Assembly (NCBI GenBank): GCA_002633005.1
Contig: NMRA01000723.1
Span: 5,035-67,034 of the forward strand
From: Phoronis australis
Taxonomy: Eukaryota > Phoronida > Phoronidae
DNA: 62,000 nucleotides
Direction: 5' to 3'
Translations under genes and position numbers: made by a program
The notes under the pieces: model-generated
Told to the model about the DNA's origin: nothing
Seen by the model: the letters and a program-made list of their open reading frames with translations, nothing else
Database searches by the model: none
Part shown: positions 23,438 to 35,910 of the stretch, one piece after another
How the letters are laid out: each line of letters starts with the position of its first letter
How positions within the stretch are numbered: position 1 is the first letter of the stretch

Positions 23438-26400
23438 CGTTACAGCTAGAGCACTGGGCGTTTCCTCGGGATTCACGAACAGATACTGAATGCCGTCAAA
23501 ACATCATTTCCTTTTAATTTCAGGTACAGGGTGGAAGGGACGTAAGAGACAGAAACACTGACAATGTCACGTATCTACACAGGGAGTGGAATCAATACTT
23601 ACCACGGGCATACACCCTCACCTCATACCACGGACAAAATATAGTCCAAATGACCGAAGTATGCGACTAAATTCCTACGTGTTGTTTTTACGGACGCTTG
23701 CACTGATAAAAACTTATGTATGAAAAAAGTGCCTGATTGTCTTTTGTGAACAGATTTCGTGGTAAAGGTTTTTTACATGGTAAGAGCTTATGCAGTGTGT
23801 GGTAAGGGTGTTATCTACCCTTCGTGCATACTCAGAATCCTCGTACGAGACTTTCGCATACGTCTATTCGGAGTGTATAGCCAGGTGTTCCGACAGAACC
23901 AAATGATTTTGCATAAAGTTGTTTACGAAGAGTAAAGATAGTCTTTCAAAAGTTACATACGAAGACGATCAATAGGAGTGATAAGTTTTGCTTGCATCCA
24001 GAATTCGACTGTGTGAAAGATAGTTTAGTGGTTTTCATTCTTGCTTCGGGGGAGCTATTTTAATGGTCCATGAAAAGCGACTTATACTGCACAACACTGT
24101 GTCTGAAGCATAATTAAATTTCACTTGAGAAGAAGTGCAGTGTCTGAAAATAAACATATAACTGCTAGTTCTTGAGAAAATTCCTATTAGTTACATTTAG
24201 ACTGTAATGTGCTAAATCTGTCAAAATTATATAATAACTCTCTGTAAGAATTTTGATAATGACCACTAGCAGTAATTTTTCTATAAACGTTTCTGTGAAG
24301 AAATGGAGATCTCTTTGTTACTTGATCGCCGGACTTTGCTGTTTGTAAGCCACCACTTTGCCACAGAGCCAAGAACACGTCATCTATCTCAACGTTTTTA
24401 CCATTTGCCGTTTTATGTCATGTTTGTTTTTAAGTAACCGCGAAATATAAACGAATTGGTGAATGCGAACCTCCATCAAGGCGTCGCAGTTACCTCCATC
24501 ACGCTTATTGCACAAAAGGTGTGTTTTCAAGGCAAAATGTTCATTGCCTTTCAGTACGTTATTAGCGCCCCTACAGCACGTGCACGCTGAGCGTGTTGAC
24601 ACGCAGCTTACGATCGCCTACTGTCGATTGTGTTGTGTTGAAAACGACCATTGTATGACATCAAAACATAGCATTTTCCCAAAATATAATCGACTGTTCC
24701 ATTGCCCATTCCGAGTACGTCATTTTCCGTTCGACGTTATAATGTATAGGCCTAATACAAGTAATATACATGATAACGTCACACGGAAATGGGATAACTT
24801 CGTATCTAATGAGCATGATTCCTAGAATGTGGAAGTTTTGTTAATTTATCTTAACAATGTTTTCATTTAAAAACTAGTAGATGACTGACCGATCGCGAAC
24901 GATTGGCATAAGATCGAAAACCCAAACATAGCCCACGTCTTCGAATTATTTAGCGCATGCAACCATGCAGTGTAGAATAATTCTTATCTTTCTGGATCCT
25001 TAGGAAACGTAAAAAATGACACATCTGGGGTTTTCGTGGATGAATTAGTGTAATTTATCGCATTGTAAAATGCGCCCTTCCTCATTGTTCTCGCGCTTTC
25101 TACTTGATCGTTGCTTATTCACCACTTGGTGGCGCCAGTAGTAGCGAACTCACAAGTGAACTCTCCTATTGTACTACACTCTTTGATGCAACCGTGTAAT
25201 AATTCGGTCGATACGCGGAATAATGTCTCGTGGGATATTACTTCATGTACGCCACTCTCGGTACGTTTTGTATTTATCCCATACTCTCCGAATTCCTAAG
25301 TATCTTACATTGTTTCGGCAGATTTTTTAAATACTTCACCCTCACAAGGCTGATCACATCCTATATGTATGCACTTGCGCGTTAGGTTGCAAGTTTTCTC
25401 TTGTAAAAGAAACAGTTTTAAAAGTAACGATTTATTTCTTGAAAAGAGGTAAGACAAATGAAAACAATGGCAACTGTGCAGTGAACTTGTAACACCTCCT
25501 GGAATCGGCGCCTGAGTTGCAGACGATATAGTATTCAGCAATTGAAAACTGAGACGTAAGTGTCATATAATTAAGAGTTTTGTTCCAGATTTTACGTTTA
25601 GGGCCTGGTTGCATGTCGAGTGCTAGTTACACTGCTGCAACTGTATTACTTTAAACTATATTCGGAAAGTTTGATGATCGAACTGGCTGAAGACGTCGAG
25701 TCGACATTGACCTACCTTTTGAGCTTTCCCTGTCAGAGGTAACTGTTGAAATAGTGCGGGAGATGAATACGGAAAACTTTATTACATGGTCGTATTTCCC
25801 GCGACAGATTCAACGCGTATGGGATAAAACAATGATTTTCACACCCGGTCAGTATCATGACTTCCAGACTCCAAAATGCAACAATAAACGAAAGTTAATA
25901 ATTGTTCGATATAACAGTGGTAATATTTACAGAAGTAATAAGAAAAAATATGACAAAATCGACTCGATATTTACATAATGCATGTTCATGCCAGTCTTAT
26001 TGCAGATTTTTTTCTGGAAGTTCTGCTCAAACCAACATAACTAACAATTTCTCATTTTCGTTTTCATGTCATATTGTTTCAAGATTCCTGGTGAACTCTG
26101 CAAAATAATCCGCGAAAAATACTCTCACGAACAGGGCTACATATGCAATTCTACTTGAGAGCACCCTGTGTTCACCTACAGTGACCCTCAAGTGCACATG
26201 TTGTTTCACATTAAATATGGCTACAGTTTACTTTTATTTCGCTACACAACAATACTTCAACATATTAAAGTTGTAACAATTTTCAGCGCTCTTAATTAAA
26301 TATGAATTTTAATGAAAACATTTTTCAGTGACGTTTTCTCTTTAAACCTGCGATGCATTATTAGTTTAAAAGCAACCTTTATCTCCAAAACATGGCTTTT

Positions 26401-29400
26401 CAGGTGTCAGAAACGATAAAATTACCATTTCGTGTTTTGCCAAACGCGAGAAGACAAATAATCGGTGACGTGTATTAATGGAGAGCATTTTAAAACAATC
26501 ACACTCCACACGATTTGTTTTAAGATATCGTCCATGAAAATTTTCTAGGACAGCATAGAAACAATGCTAGATCAAATGAAGCAAATGGCGATTTGAAATA
26601 ATATTTGATTGAAGTTGGGTCCGGTTTAAAAAACATGACTTTATGTGTACGACTGGTTTTCATCTCTGTGGGCGTAGGGCTGATCTTCCTCTATGTGCAG
26701 GATACAACAAAGTACGTCGGCGTCGCGGCGTCTGGTAAAGTCACGTCAAAAGATGGCGTTATTGACATGACCTGATTCATCGCTGGCCTGGTCGGCTGAA
26801 AATTTCGTCAACATACAATTCATTACAACACCAACATTGATTAGATCATTTTTATCTCTAAAAATTAGCCTTAACTCCCGTACTTAGACTGGAAGTATAT
26901 TTCGGAGCTAAACAGTAAATGACAATTAATTGTAATTTGCTTCAGATAAACTGACCTGACCTGGCTAGTCATTTCATAAGCTGAATCCATCATGGTCAAT
27001 GTACCAACTAGTATCTGTCGTGCTTGGGTCGCAAAACCATGGCTGACTTTCAGTGCCGGCTTTGTTGGCTACAGCTCCATTTCTATTTTGAAACATTTTT
27101 TATATTTAAGAGCTCCCCTCTTCGAGAGGCCCTGATAAAGGAATCGATTAATGTTTTCTTCGTTTTGTGAAATTATGCACCCAGTCATGTTAAAGGGTCA
27201 CACGTTTGGACCCCTGGCGACGGTGGAATCAACTATCACTATTTCCTGCATTTTGAATATATCCATTTATTTTAAAATGGGCCTTGTTTCGACGGGAGAT
27301 CTCGATAATATATCTTTCTCTATTGACGATGTTGGCTTTGGGCCAAGTAGAAAGCCCCGCATGTTGTTAACATTCTGTTTTTCATGCATATGTGTAAATA
27401 CTGAACGTAAACAACATCTTTATCTGTTTTGTGATGTTTAACAGCCTCCCATGTTGGGTGGTGGAGGAAGACTCGGTTGTAAGTGGCCCCCTTGCCCCGC
27501 ACCCCCATAGATCCGGCACTGAAACTATACTGTTTTCGCCATGCCGACGATTATCAGGATCTGCTTTTGTTATTTACTTGCTATTATGAATACCTGTACT
27601 TTTTTGTGTCTTGAGGCCACTTATTTTTCTTTAAAATCTGTTCTAATATTGCGGAATGCAATGGATACGATGGCTTTCAGTTGGAATGTTTTTATTGACA
27701 TGATGATTATGCACAGTTGCCGCGTTTCATGTGAAATTTCCATTCAAGGTGGCGTCTATGAAAGCCATTTGTATTTTTTAGTTGACCTGGAGGTGTCTTC
27801 TAAATGGATAGTCTAAACATGAATTCTTGGAGATACTCCACTGAATGAACAGCAACATTTGACGGATGCTTCGCTTCATTGACGGTATCGTAAAACGGTT
27901 TTTGTGTAGACTTTAACTAGGTAAGTATAATATACTTTTACATATTATATATCTTAACAGGCTTATAAAATTTGATCGACATTTTTGAGTCACGTGGACA
28001 TGTCTTTTTGTAAAATTTAGCAAGAAAGAAACGTAACTTGAAAGCATTTTCATTTTATGCAACTTTTTTCATGAAAACCATAGAGCGCCTATTTTGGTGG
28101 CCTTTCGTGCAAAAGTATAGCATTTCAAAAAACAATTCCTGTTAGGGTTTTGCAGAACAGTGTATAAAGCATCGTGTCTGGAAGTTTCACATGAGTCCGA
28201 CTAGTCGCTTCTGAGGCATGATATTCTGAATCTAACTAAATTTGGACATTTTTCTAAAATCTTACATGACCTTAAGCAAGTGTTCCAAATTTTTGTTCCA
28301 AAAAGATTGATTTCGTGTGGACTATTTATCCGTTTGTGATAGATTTTCCCTATCTCTGGTTCTGATTTTTCCATAAGGCCATTTCATCGAGATGGACTGT
28401 CCCTTGTAGCCAACACGCTTACTAGGATCGGCCGAAATTTCTGAGCAAACCGAAAGTTTTTGTTAAATAGATTTTTGGCATTTATTGCTAAACTCTGAAA
28501 TGTATGTTGACTCTTTTTACTCGATTTTCATAAAAATCACCATTAAAAACACGTTGCGCTAATTAGGTTGAACTAAGATAAATAAGTGAGTTAGCGACGG
28601 TGATTCTTTCAGGTATCCGTGGACTTCAATTGGTCCATGGTTTTATTGTCCGTAACTATGAACCCTAACGCCATGTCTTAAAAAAACAAACAAGAGGTTT
28701 TGCTCCAAAACACGAACTAAAGCAATGATGAAGACGCCGCTGCGAGAAATGTAGCGCTCTCAGCATGTCGCACGATCCAAACCCTGTGTGCCTGACCTAC
28801 TGAATTGCTGTTGCATCGATTTTATTACCGGTACTTATTTCTGACACCTCCTGCTCTAGTCAAATGCAAATTGTTATGTAACGAGGCTGGGACTGAAAAT
28901 TTGCTCGCAGCTATCTGAACGGAAGATTAAAGTTCGGGATCAACGCTGGTTTACTCAGATTGGTTGATATTTACAGATGTTGGTCAGGTGTCAGCACCAC
29001 TTCCGCTGAACTGCTATGTTTATCCTAGGAACCAACTGGTTCCTAGTTTTATCGAAGTTCATTTTTACAGAAATCGACATAAGATTCGCTGTTCCTTTTT
29101 AATTAGAAAACCTGCTAAATTCATTGACCAAAAGATTTTCAAAATGGTAACATTCCAAAAAGGAAACGGTTTTCTCGAGGATAAAAATTGTCGCCCGCTG
29201 AGTTGCTTGCTAATTTGAATACTGATCGAAAACCAGATTAGTCTGGTAGTGTTCCGAAAGAGCAACAGTTGAAACTTCAACGCTGTCAGATAACAGGGGT
29301 AACATGCAACTTTAAACACTCTTTAAAAACTCGGTTGCTTGTTACATTGGCTACCGACTTTTGAGGTCCGGGCTTCCCGTTTGTCTGGGGGCGGTAGTGA

Positions 29401-30141
29401 GCAAGTGACACAAAATAAATACTGTGTGTGTACGACCGGCTGAATCGCTATTCTTGTGGTTCTGTTATCTGTTTCTGTCTAGCCAAAGCCAAATTGTTAT
29501 TTCTAGTATTGAGGCTGGGACTGAGGGCTTCTCGGCCACGGCGCCCAGTTATCAGAAGTTAGTGAAAAGCTAGGGACGGGGGAGAACAGCGAGGTATCAA
29601 GGCTTCACTCGGGTTGGTTGACGGATTAGTAAATTGCTAATGGCTTCAGAAGTTCTGATTTGATGAGTTACTATTTTATTAGTTTCAATGCTATCGAAAT
29701 CGACTAAAAAGTTGCTGATGGACCTTTGATACCATATGTAAGTAAAGCCTGTTGTATTGACAAATAAGGCCTAAAATTTCCGAAAAGTGAAATCGCGTCT
29801 GCTTGCACTTCCTCGTCTAATCTGGACACTCAAAGTTTCAAAGAATTCAAAGATGTGCAGCAGACACCCTCCAAACTAAAACACCTAGTTTCTTCCCTTA
29901 GGCACCTTTTGGTGGGAAACTTGACATGAAAAATCTCCCTTCTGAGTCACAATCCGTATACCTCTTCTGTGGGTGCACTCTCCCATTTAATCCACCAATC
30001 GGTTTGAGTTATTTTCCATCTACGAAAACCCGGTGACATCTGTCTACTCACACAAGATTTATCAAATTTCGTTATCATATCCATTATTACAAGCGGTCTC
30101 AACTCTCCATCTTCACACGCAGTACAACAGCGCATCCGACA
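23438..30141. other. About 6.7 kb without a supportable gene
   Basis: It holds the upstream flank of the ShKT gene and the upstream flank of the gene starting at 30142. I found no chain of exons. A CAGTG-type transposon end (TAGATCCGGCACTG) lies near 27511-27523. Loosely similar blocks around 28850-28980 and 29480-29640 (sharing GAGGCTGGGACTGA) suggest an old dispersed repeat. Confidence 0.4.
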
Positions 30142-31725
30142 ATGTCACCATTTCAGATTTGCTGCTTGGTAGCCATATTATTGGTGAGTTTATAGTCAAG
30201 TCGTTTCACATAACCCTCCGTAAATAAAAAAAATCTTAAGCTTGCTGGAAACATTTGAATACCTGCGTAACAGAAGATAGTGCACCAATGCCCATTGTCA
30301 TTCAGTCTTGTCCTATTTATTTGCAAAACTTAAAAAATATATTTTCTAAATGTAGTCAGTTGCTTGAGGGTTGGTACATTTTTGTATACCATTTGATCTT
30401 AGAGCGAAACAAAAAATACTTCTGCAAGAGCTACGATTCGAAAATTACATAATTAAACAAAATATTTACCGGAATTAATTTTCAACAGTACGCGTTTCCA
30501 GAAATTTTACATCTCCCTAACAACCAATGGGAAGACAAATGGTTAGAACATCATAATAAGATACTATGAGTGTTTTACATAGCGTTCACATGTGTAATCT
30601 GTATTCGAAGGAAAGGTTAACCAGACGCTAACTTACTAATAACTAACATATGCTGATATTCTGGCTAATCACGAGCGATCATCCTGGGCGAACACAGCAT
30701 AACATATAACACGTCATTAATGTAGCCTTCTCACGGTACGGCAGATCTGCCACCTAAATTGTGGGTAGGCGATAAGAAGGAAACGCAGACGCCAGATCAA
30801 CGTTCACAAGTGCATTTTTTCCAGACTGGTGATTAGAAGTTCCACTCAACCTTCTGATCGGACGTCATGTGAACGCTACACTAGTACTGTCTTGTAATAA
30901 GGAGACTGTGAAGTTGTCTTCCCACGCTGTTAACAAATTTGTCCTCTAATATTTCAACAAAATAAATTATGAGCAGATTTTATATCCGGAATGCATTTTA
31001 ATGAGTTTAAGGAATGTCATACTAAACGTAACGAATTTAAGATTTCGTTTTCTCAGACTCATCCTTTAGCAAACGTGTAACGTAGGCAAACATTGATGGA
31101 ATTTTATAATTTTAATCTGGTACGAGATCATGACACATTTAAATGTCAGTCAAACAGACCAACGTAGTATGGAACACTTAATGAAACAACGATCATAGTT
31201 AATAACCACTCGTGAACGGATATTTTAACTAAATAGTCACTACTATTTTTGACTGTCATGAGTTGTAATTATGAATAAATGTCAACTTGCTGAGTGTGCA
31301 CATAACATTACTATGTAACTAAATGGTAAATTATTTAGACATCAAGAATTTGCCATAAATTTATGATGTTCCCTTTTCAGGCGATGTCTGTCAGTCAGAC
31401 ACACGGGTGTTCTCATCCCAGTTGCAATGATGGCGACACCCATCGACCAAATCCAACAACAGCGACTGACAAAATGACGGCCATGTTGTCACAGTTGCAG
31501 TCCCGCCAAAGAAGTATGGAGAACCAGATAACACGTCTCTCGCAACACGTCTCCTCATTGTTCACCACTATAAACAACCAGCTGAATACCCAACATCGCG
31601 ATCTGTCAGACGCCAGGAATTCCCTAACAGAGCTGAAGACAATGAATCAAAACCAGCAGAGTACCATTGATGAACAATCAGCATCGTTGAAAGAGCTGAA
31701 GAAGTGTTCTTGCAAAGGCCTTTAG
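30142..31725 (+). CDS. Small secreted coiled-coil protein, two exons
   Basis: Exon 1 is 30142-30183 (14 codons, MSPFQICCLVAILL) with donor TTG|GTGAGT. Exon 2 is 31381-31725 with acceptor CCCTTTTCAG. Both are phase 0, giving 128 aa. The joined N-terminus is a good signal peptide (a hydrophobic run crossing the junction, followed by SVSQTHG). A Cys-containing segment (HGCSHPSCND) follows, then a Gln/Ser/Leu-rich stretch from about residue 50 to 120 with heptad spacing typical of a coiled coil, ending in KKCSCKGL. The paired cysteines before and after the coil could cross-link an oligomer. AATAAA lies at 31787-31792, 62 bp past the stop. I recognise no family; it resembles the oligomerising N-terminal part of fibrinogen/C1q-like secreted proteins without the globular head. 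Confidence 0.7.
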
Positions 31726-31786
31726 GTTGTCTGACTATCGTTTATGATATTCTTCTTTTTATATTAAATCACTATGAAATTCCGCA

Positions 31787-31792
31787 AATAAA
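31787..31792 (+). promoter_or_regulatory. Poly(A) signal AATAAA of the secreted coiled-coil gene
   Basis: Canonical hexamer shortly after the TAG stop of the preceding gene, in AT-rich sequence. Confidence 0.6.
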
Positions 31793-32841
31793 TTTAATAG
31801 ATATCTTCAAAGATGCATCGCTTTTGTCTTGAAAACTCTTCGTCCTTTCATAATTCATCCCCGTAACAACAATTAGTTGTAACCACTATGACACTGGCAT
31901 ACTCCAAGGTTTTTGATTTTTTGATTGTTTCGAAAGACGTACAGTTTGCATGGTTAGTTCTGATTTGATTTTGTACGCGCTGCTCGACTTAACCGTGCGC
32001 CTGCATGTGAAAGTACGCCTACAGCCGGAACCAGGCACATCCCCAGCGCTACATGCGAGACCAGCAAAATCGGGGACAAGTGTGACTGAAGCTTGGTTTA
32101 TATGCATCACAAACCATTTGTAGGTGTGTTCAAACGAACATTAACTTTCAAATGAGGAGGACTAGAATGGACAATAGACAAGCAAAAACGCATAATAAAA
32201 AACATGCGCTTTTATTCGGTATAGCCCTCGGCATGTATAGGTACATCTTAAAAATGAGCACCTATATGTGAAACAGCTGAGCAAAAATTCTTTTGAAGAA
32301 AACGCTTTTTTCGGTTATAGATGCATGGGTCTGAATACGCGCATGTGCGGTTCTTATTTCCTGTATAGTAGAATACATAGGTCACGTGCGGGAGTTGGCA
32401 GTCCAGGGATAGAGTTCTAAGGTATATGCAAGCAGATGGCAAAATCAATCAGCACTAGAGTTTAAATTTTAAAAATGCTTTTTGTTGTCCAAAATATTTG
32501 ATTTTCAATTCTTTTGTCCTTATGTAGGCCTAAGTAGTCAACAATTTGTTTCTGAGCAATCAAGATGTCATGGTAAATGATATCAAGGTTTGCAAGAGAC
32601 GACAACTTACCGTAACTTGATTTAAACAGTACACCATGGATTTTTGCACATTTCGAATTACCGGTGGCCACAGAGTAAATGTATGACGTAAAATTTAGCC
32701 AAATCCATGATTATTTTGTGTCATTAGCTCGAAATTTTGATTTCTTTTTCAATTTTGCCAATTTTCACATTTCCCGCCATGTGACATCATGGGTTGAACA
32801 CAAGAGATCAGCGACTAGCATTGAACAACGGCGGAGAGTAG

Positions 32842-33079
32842 GGAATTTGAAAGCGACAACGATTATGAGCAAGAAATGAACAAATACTATGATGAAGAAA
32901 CGTACGAGAATGGTGGCCAGGATGACGAAATGGGGTTGCACGAAAGCGAGAACGAGTTTGATATGTTTTCAGCTGCGTACTTTTCTACTTTGAGGCCTTA
33001 CGAACTGGATCCTCCCGCGAGAGAAGCGGCCTCGGGCTCGGCCAGTCAACCCAGTCATCCAACAGACGATCCTGAATAA
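32842..33079 (+). CDS. Acidic ORF, hypothetical or transposon-derived remnant
   Basis: An open frame (ATG at 32876, with in-frame acidic codons back to about 32842) encodes a Glu/Asp/Tyr-rich peptide containing DYEQEMNKYYDEETYENGG and FSTLRPYELDPP, ending at 33079. The acidic run followed by an aromatic-Pro motif resembles N-terminal regions I associate with transposon-derived proteins in invertebrates, but I cannot name the family. The following sequence (33150-33378) has a Cys-rich frame (KRCHYC, DCCCC) offset from this one. It may be the decayed continuation of the same protein. Confidence 0.35.
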
Positions 33080-33979
33080 AGAGCCGATGTTTCTGAATAG
33101 TAAATATTGTCCTTTATTGAAGCAGGCCTTCATCGTAACATCTCCTCTGATTGGAGTCGAAACACGACTCCTCAAAGTGGGCAGAACACAGAGTGGCTCC
33201 GGACAGAATCGCTTGGTCCACGCTAAGGTCCCACACTCTCGTTCGGCGCACGAAGCGATGCCACTACTGCGCAACTTTGGCGTCCTTCAGAACACCGAGA
33301 CATTCTCCGTCTGACTGCTGTTGCTGCAGCTTCCGCAAACACATCTTTTCGTCCCTCTACGAACCTTCTCGATGCTAAATATACTTTACTTTCACTTCAG
33401 TCTATACACTTAGTTGCTGATCCGAACAGTGTGCCGAACGACTTGGGTTCAACTCATGACGTTGTACATAATTATTATTTTTTTCAATTTTTACGTGTTT
33501 CTTTATGAGCTGTGCACTAAAGGCACTGAAATCAAGTAAGATATAATAATAAAATTTATTTTGAGGTACTAGAGTCATGTTGCGTACACTTTAAAGATCA
33601 GTCTATCCCCATATGTTTTGAAAAAATAGTTTGGAAACACTTTTAAAAAAATACATTGTTTCAATCCAAGTAGCTGTTAACCCATTTTACTAGTGACTTG
33701 AACTCAGTCTTTACATCATGAACCGAAAAAACACCATTTTCATGAGAATTAAGTCACATTTTTTAATTCTCATACAAATTTGCTCTATCCACAACAAAAT
33801 TACTTATTACAGAGAAAGTGAAAAAGTTTTGACTACACTAATTTTGTCAAGAAAATAAATATTGTGGCTTTTCTGGCAAATATTGACAGACATATTTATT
33901 TATTTATTTGTAAGTTCAAAATTTCTCTTACTTATTATGACTGACTGGAAGATTGGTTCGGCAATACACATGACGCCGT

Positions 33980-34960
33980 AAAGTGGGTCAGAATATTCTT
34001 TCTCTCGACCTAGGTATAATCCTTTACACTTTTTGACATTTGGAGTACCATAGGCCAGCCAAGGACACAAAATGTTTTTAAAATTTTAGACAACTTATGC
34101 CAGAATTTTTATCTTGTAGAAATAAGGTAGTATCATCTGCAAACTAGAGAATTTTTACTTCAGTTTCTTCAACTTGTATGCCTTTTATTAAGTTGGTATT
34201 TCGTATGCAGATGGCCAGAACTTCAACAGCTAGGCAACATAACAAAGCTGAAAAGGATTGCCCTGTCTCATGTCCTTTTCTGTCGGAAAACAATTTGTTG
34301 TGAAACAATTACTGGCAAAACTGTTTTGGTTCAGTATGAATTATGAGTACTCATTGTGTAAAAACTTGTCCAAAACTGAAAGCATTTATTGTCTGAAACT
34401 ATTGTCCCATTCCCATTTTGCAGTATCACATGCTCTGAAAAAATCTAAAACTAGAATATGGAACTGACCATGAGTAATATTTGTAAATTTAATAATATCC
34501 TGTTTTCCTGGAGACGTTATTGTTTTTAATTTTTTTTTTAACTTCAAAACATTCAAACTCTATTAAAAAGTCATCCACTGGCTCAACAACTCTGGGGATT
34601 TCCTTGGCGGTATTTGCAGGAGTAGGACACATTGGGAAAACAATGGAGTAATTATTAGTTATTTCTGATCTAATTTGACCGAGATCTTTTATCAACTGCC
34701 CCTTGTCATTATTTTTTAAAAATCTTTTCTCTAGCGAAGCAAAAACCTGAAATACTTTCCCCGTCCTCAGTTAACTGGGCCTTACTTCTCATCATTTGCC
34801 TACGAACTTTTTGATTTTGTAATAATTGCAGATCAATTTTTGCATTTTCCAAATTCTGAACAATTACTTCACCAATTCTGTCCTGATAAGTTATAGGTAA
34901 GTTCGATCAACTTTTCTTCCGAAGCCCTTTCTTATTTTTATTTTTCATCCTCCAGTACCT
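33980..34960 (-). pseudogene. Degenerate non-LTR retrotransposon (LINE) reverse transcriptase fragment
   Basis: Reading the minus strand from about 34960 downward, pieces of a reverse transcriptase appear in shifting frames. First is a basic segment (QKVRRQMMRSKAQLTEDGE). Next is a KRFLKNND-like block, then a segment with VEVLAICIRNTNLIKGI, and then the catalytic-type motif FADDTTLF (codons at 34123-34143) just after an in-frame stop. The order and spacing fit L1/Tx1-type LINEs. Multiple stops and frameshifts show it is dead. Confidence 0.65.
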
Positions 34961-35910
34961 ACCTCGTGGTACATTCTCTTAGTAATACTTTCATTTTAAC
35001 TATTTCCGACTTTGTATTTTTGTTATTTAGATATTTAAACTTTTTAACACAGGCATTTATAACTAGTTTTTAGTTTGTTACATATAATTTGTCTTCGAAA
35101 TATCGGCGCGTCATTGTCGTTCGATCTGACTGTGCAAGTGAAATTTCTTCCCAAAGAGTATGGAAACAGATTAAGAAGTAAGTGGAGACTGACGTGAATA
35201 CCTTGCTTTACTTGTTCATTAAGGCGCTCTAAGACCGCAGCTTTATCTGCTGCCTCGGGCGTTCACTTGCGCACTGTTACTAACACCCGTTTGTTGAAGT
35301 ATATTCAAGTTACACAAGCTTACGGGCATGCTAAAAGACTTCTTTGTACTGAGTAAGCGGGGCCATGGCCTCCTTGTGCCCCACTGTGGCTACGCCAGTG
35401 GGGGAAGTGAAATTGTCTAGCGCCTTCCTTCAGACAAAGCTACATTTGCAGCATAAGATATGCCCCTGCACAGTCAAGACCAGATAGGAATATACATGTG
35501 TTAGCCTCCTACTGTAACTTGAACTAAAATCAATTTCTGAAACATTTTGTTTAAATAAAATTTGCTTTTGTAATAAACTGACGCTCGTTAATATACTACT
35601 GCGTCGCGGTTAAAGCCTGTTCACCAGCTCAGTTGACTTCCCTAAGCATGTCAAAAGTATTATTTATTCAGACGATTGATCGTTACAATCCGTTAAATAA
35701 TGCATTGTCAAACTAAAAAGCCTTCCTAACAATTCATAGAAATGTCAATTCCTGGATTATTTGATTCTGTCAGCGTAAACTATTTACACGTTGCTTTTAA
35801 AACAAATACACTCGGAGAATAGCGGATGTTGCAGTAATTGGTCCATATCCGCAAAAGGTGTTCATAAAGAGATTTTCAGCTGAAAATATCAACCAGAGAA
35901 AACTTCTAGG
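34961..35910. other. Upstream region of the Kv channel gene
   Basis: No gene is supported. A transposon-end-like block GGCTACGCCAGTGG lies near 35389, beside GGCCATGGCC and homopolymer-rich sequence. It is typical of the terminal part of a non-autonomous element, but no partner end was found. Confidence 0.35.

Noticed and set aside
25674-25738. Candidate plus-strand first exon: ATG followed by 21 codons and a CAGAG|GTAACT donor
   Set aside because: No downstream exon in matching phase and no recognisable motif; a single short open frame beside a GT is expected by chance.
27046-27523. Possible CAGTGCCGG-bounded transposon of about 480 bp
   Set aside because: Only nine bases of the left end match the right end and no target duplication is present; only the right end resembles a known element type.
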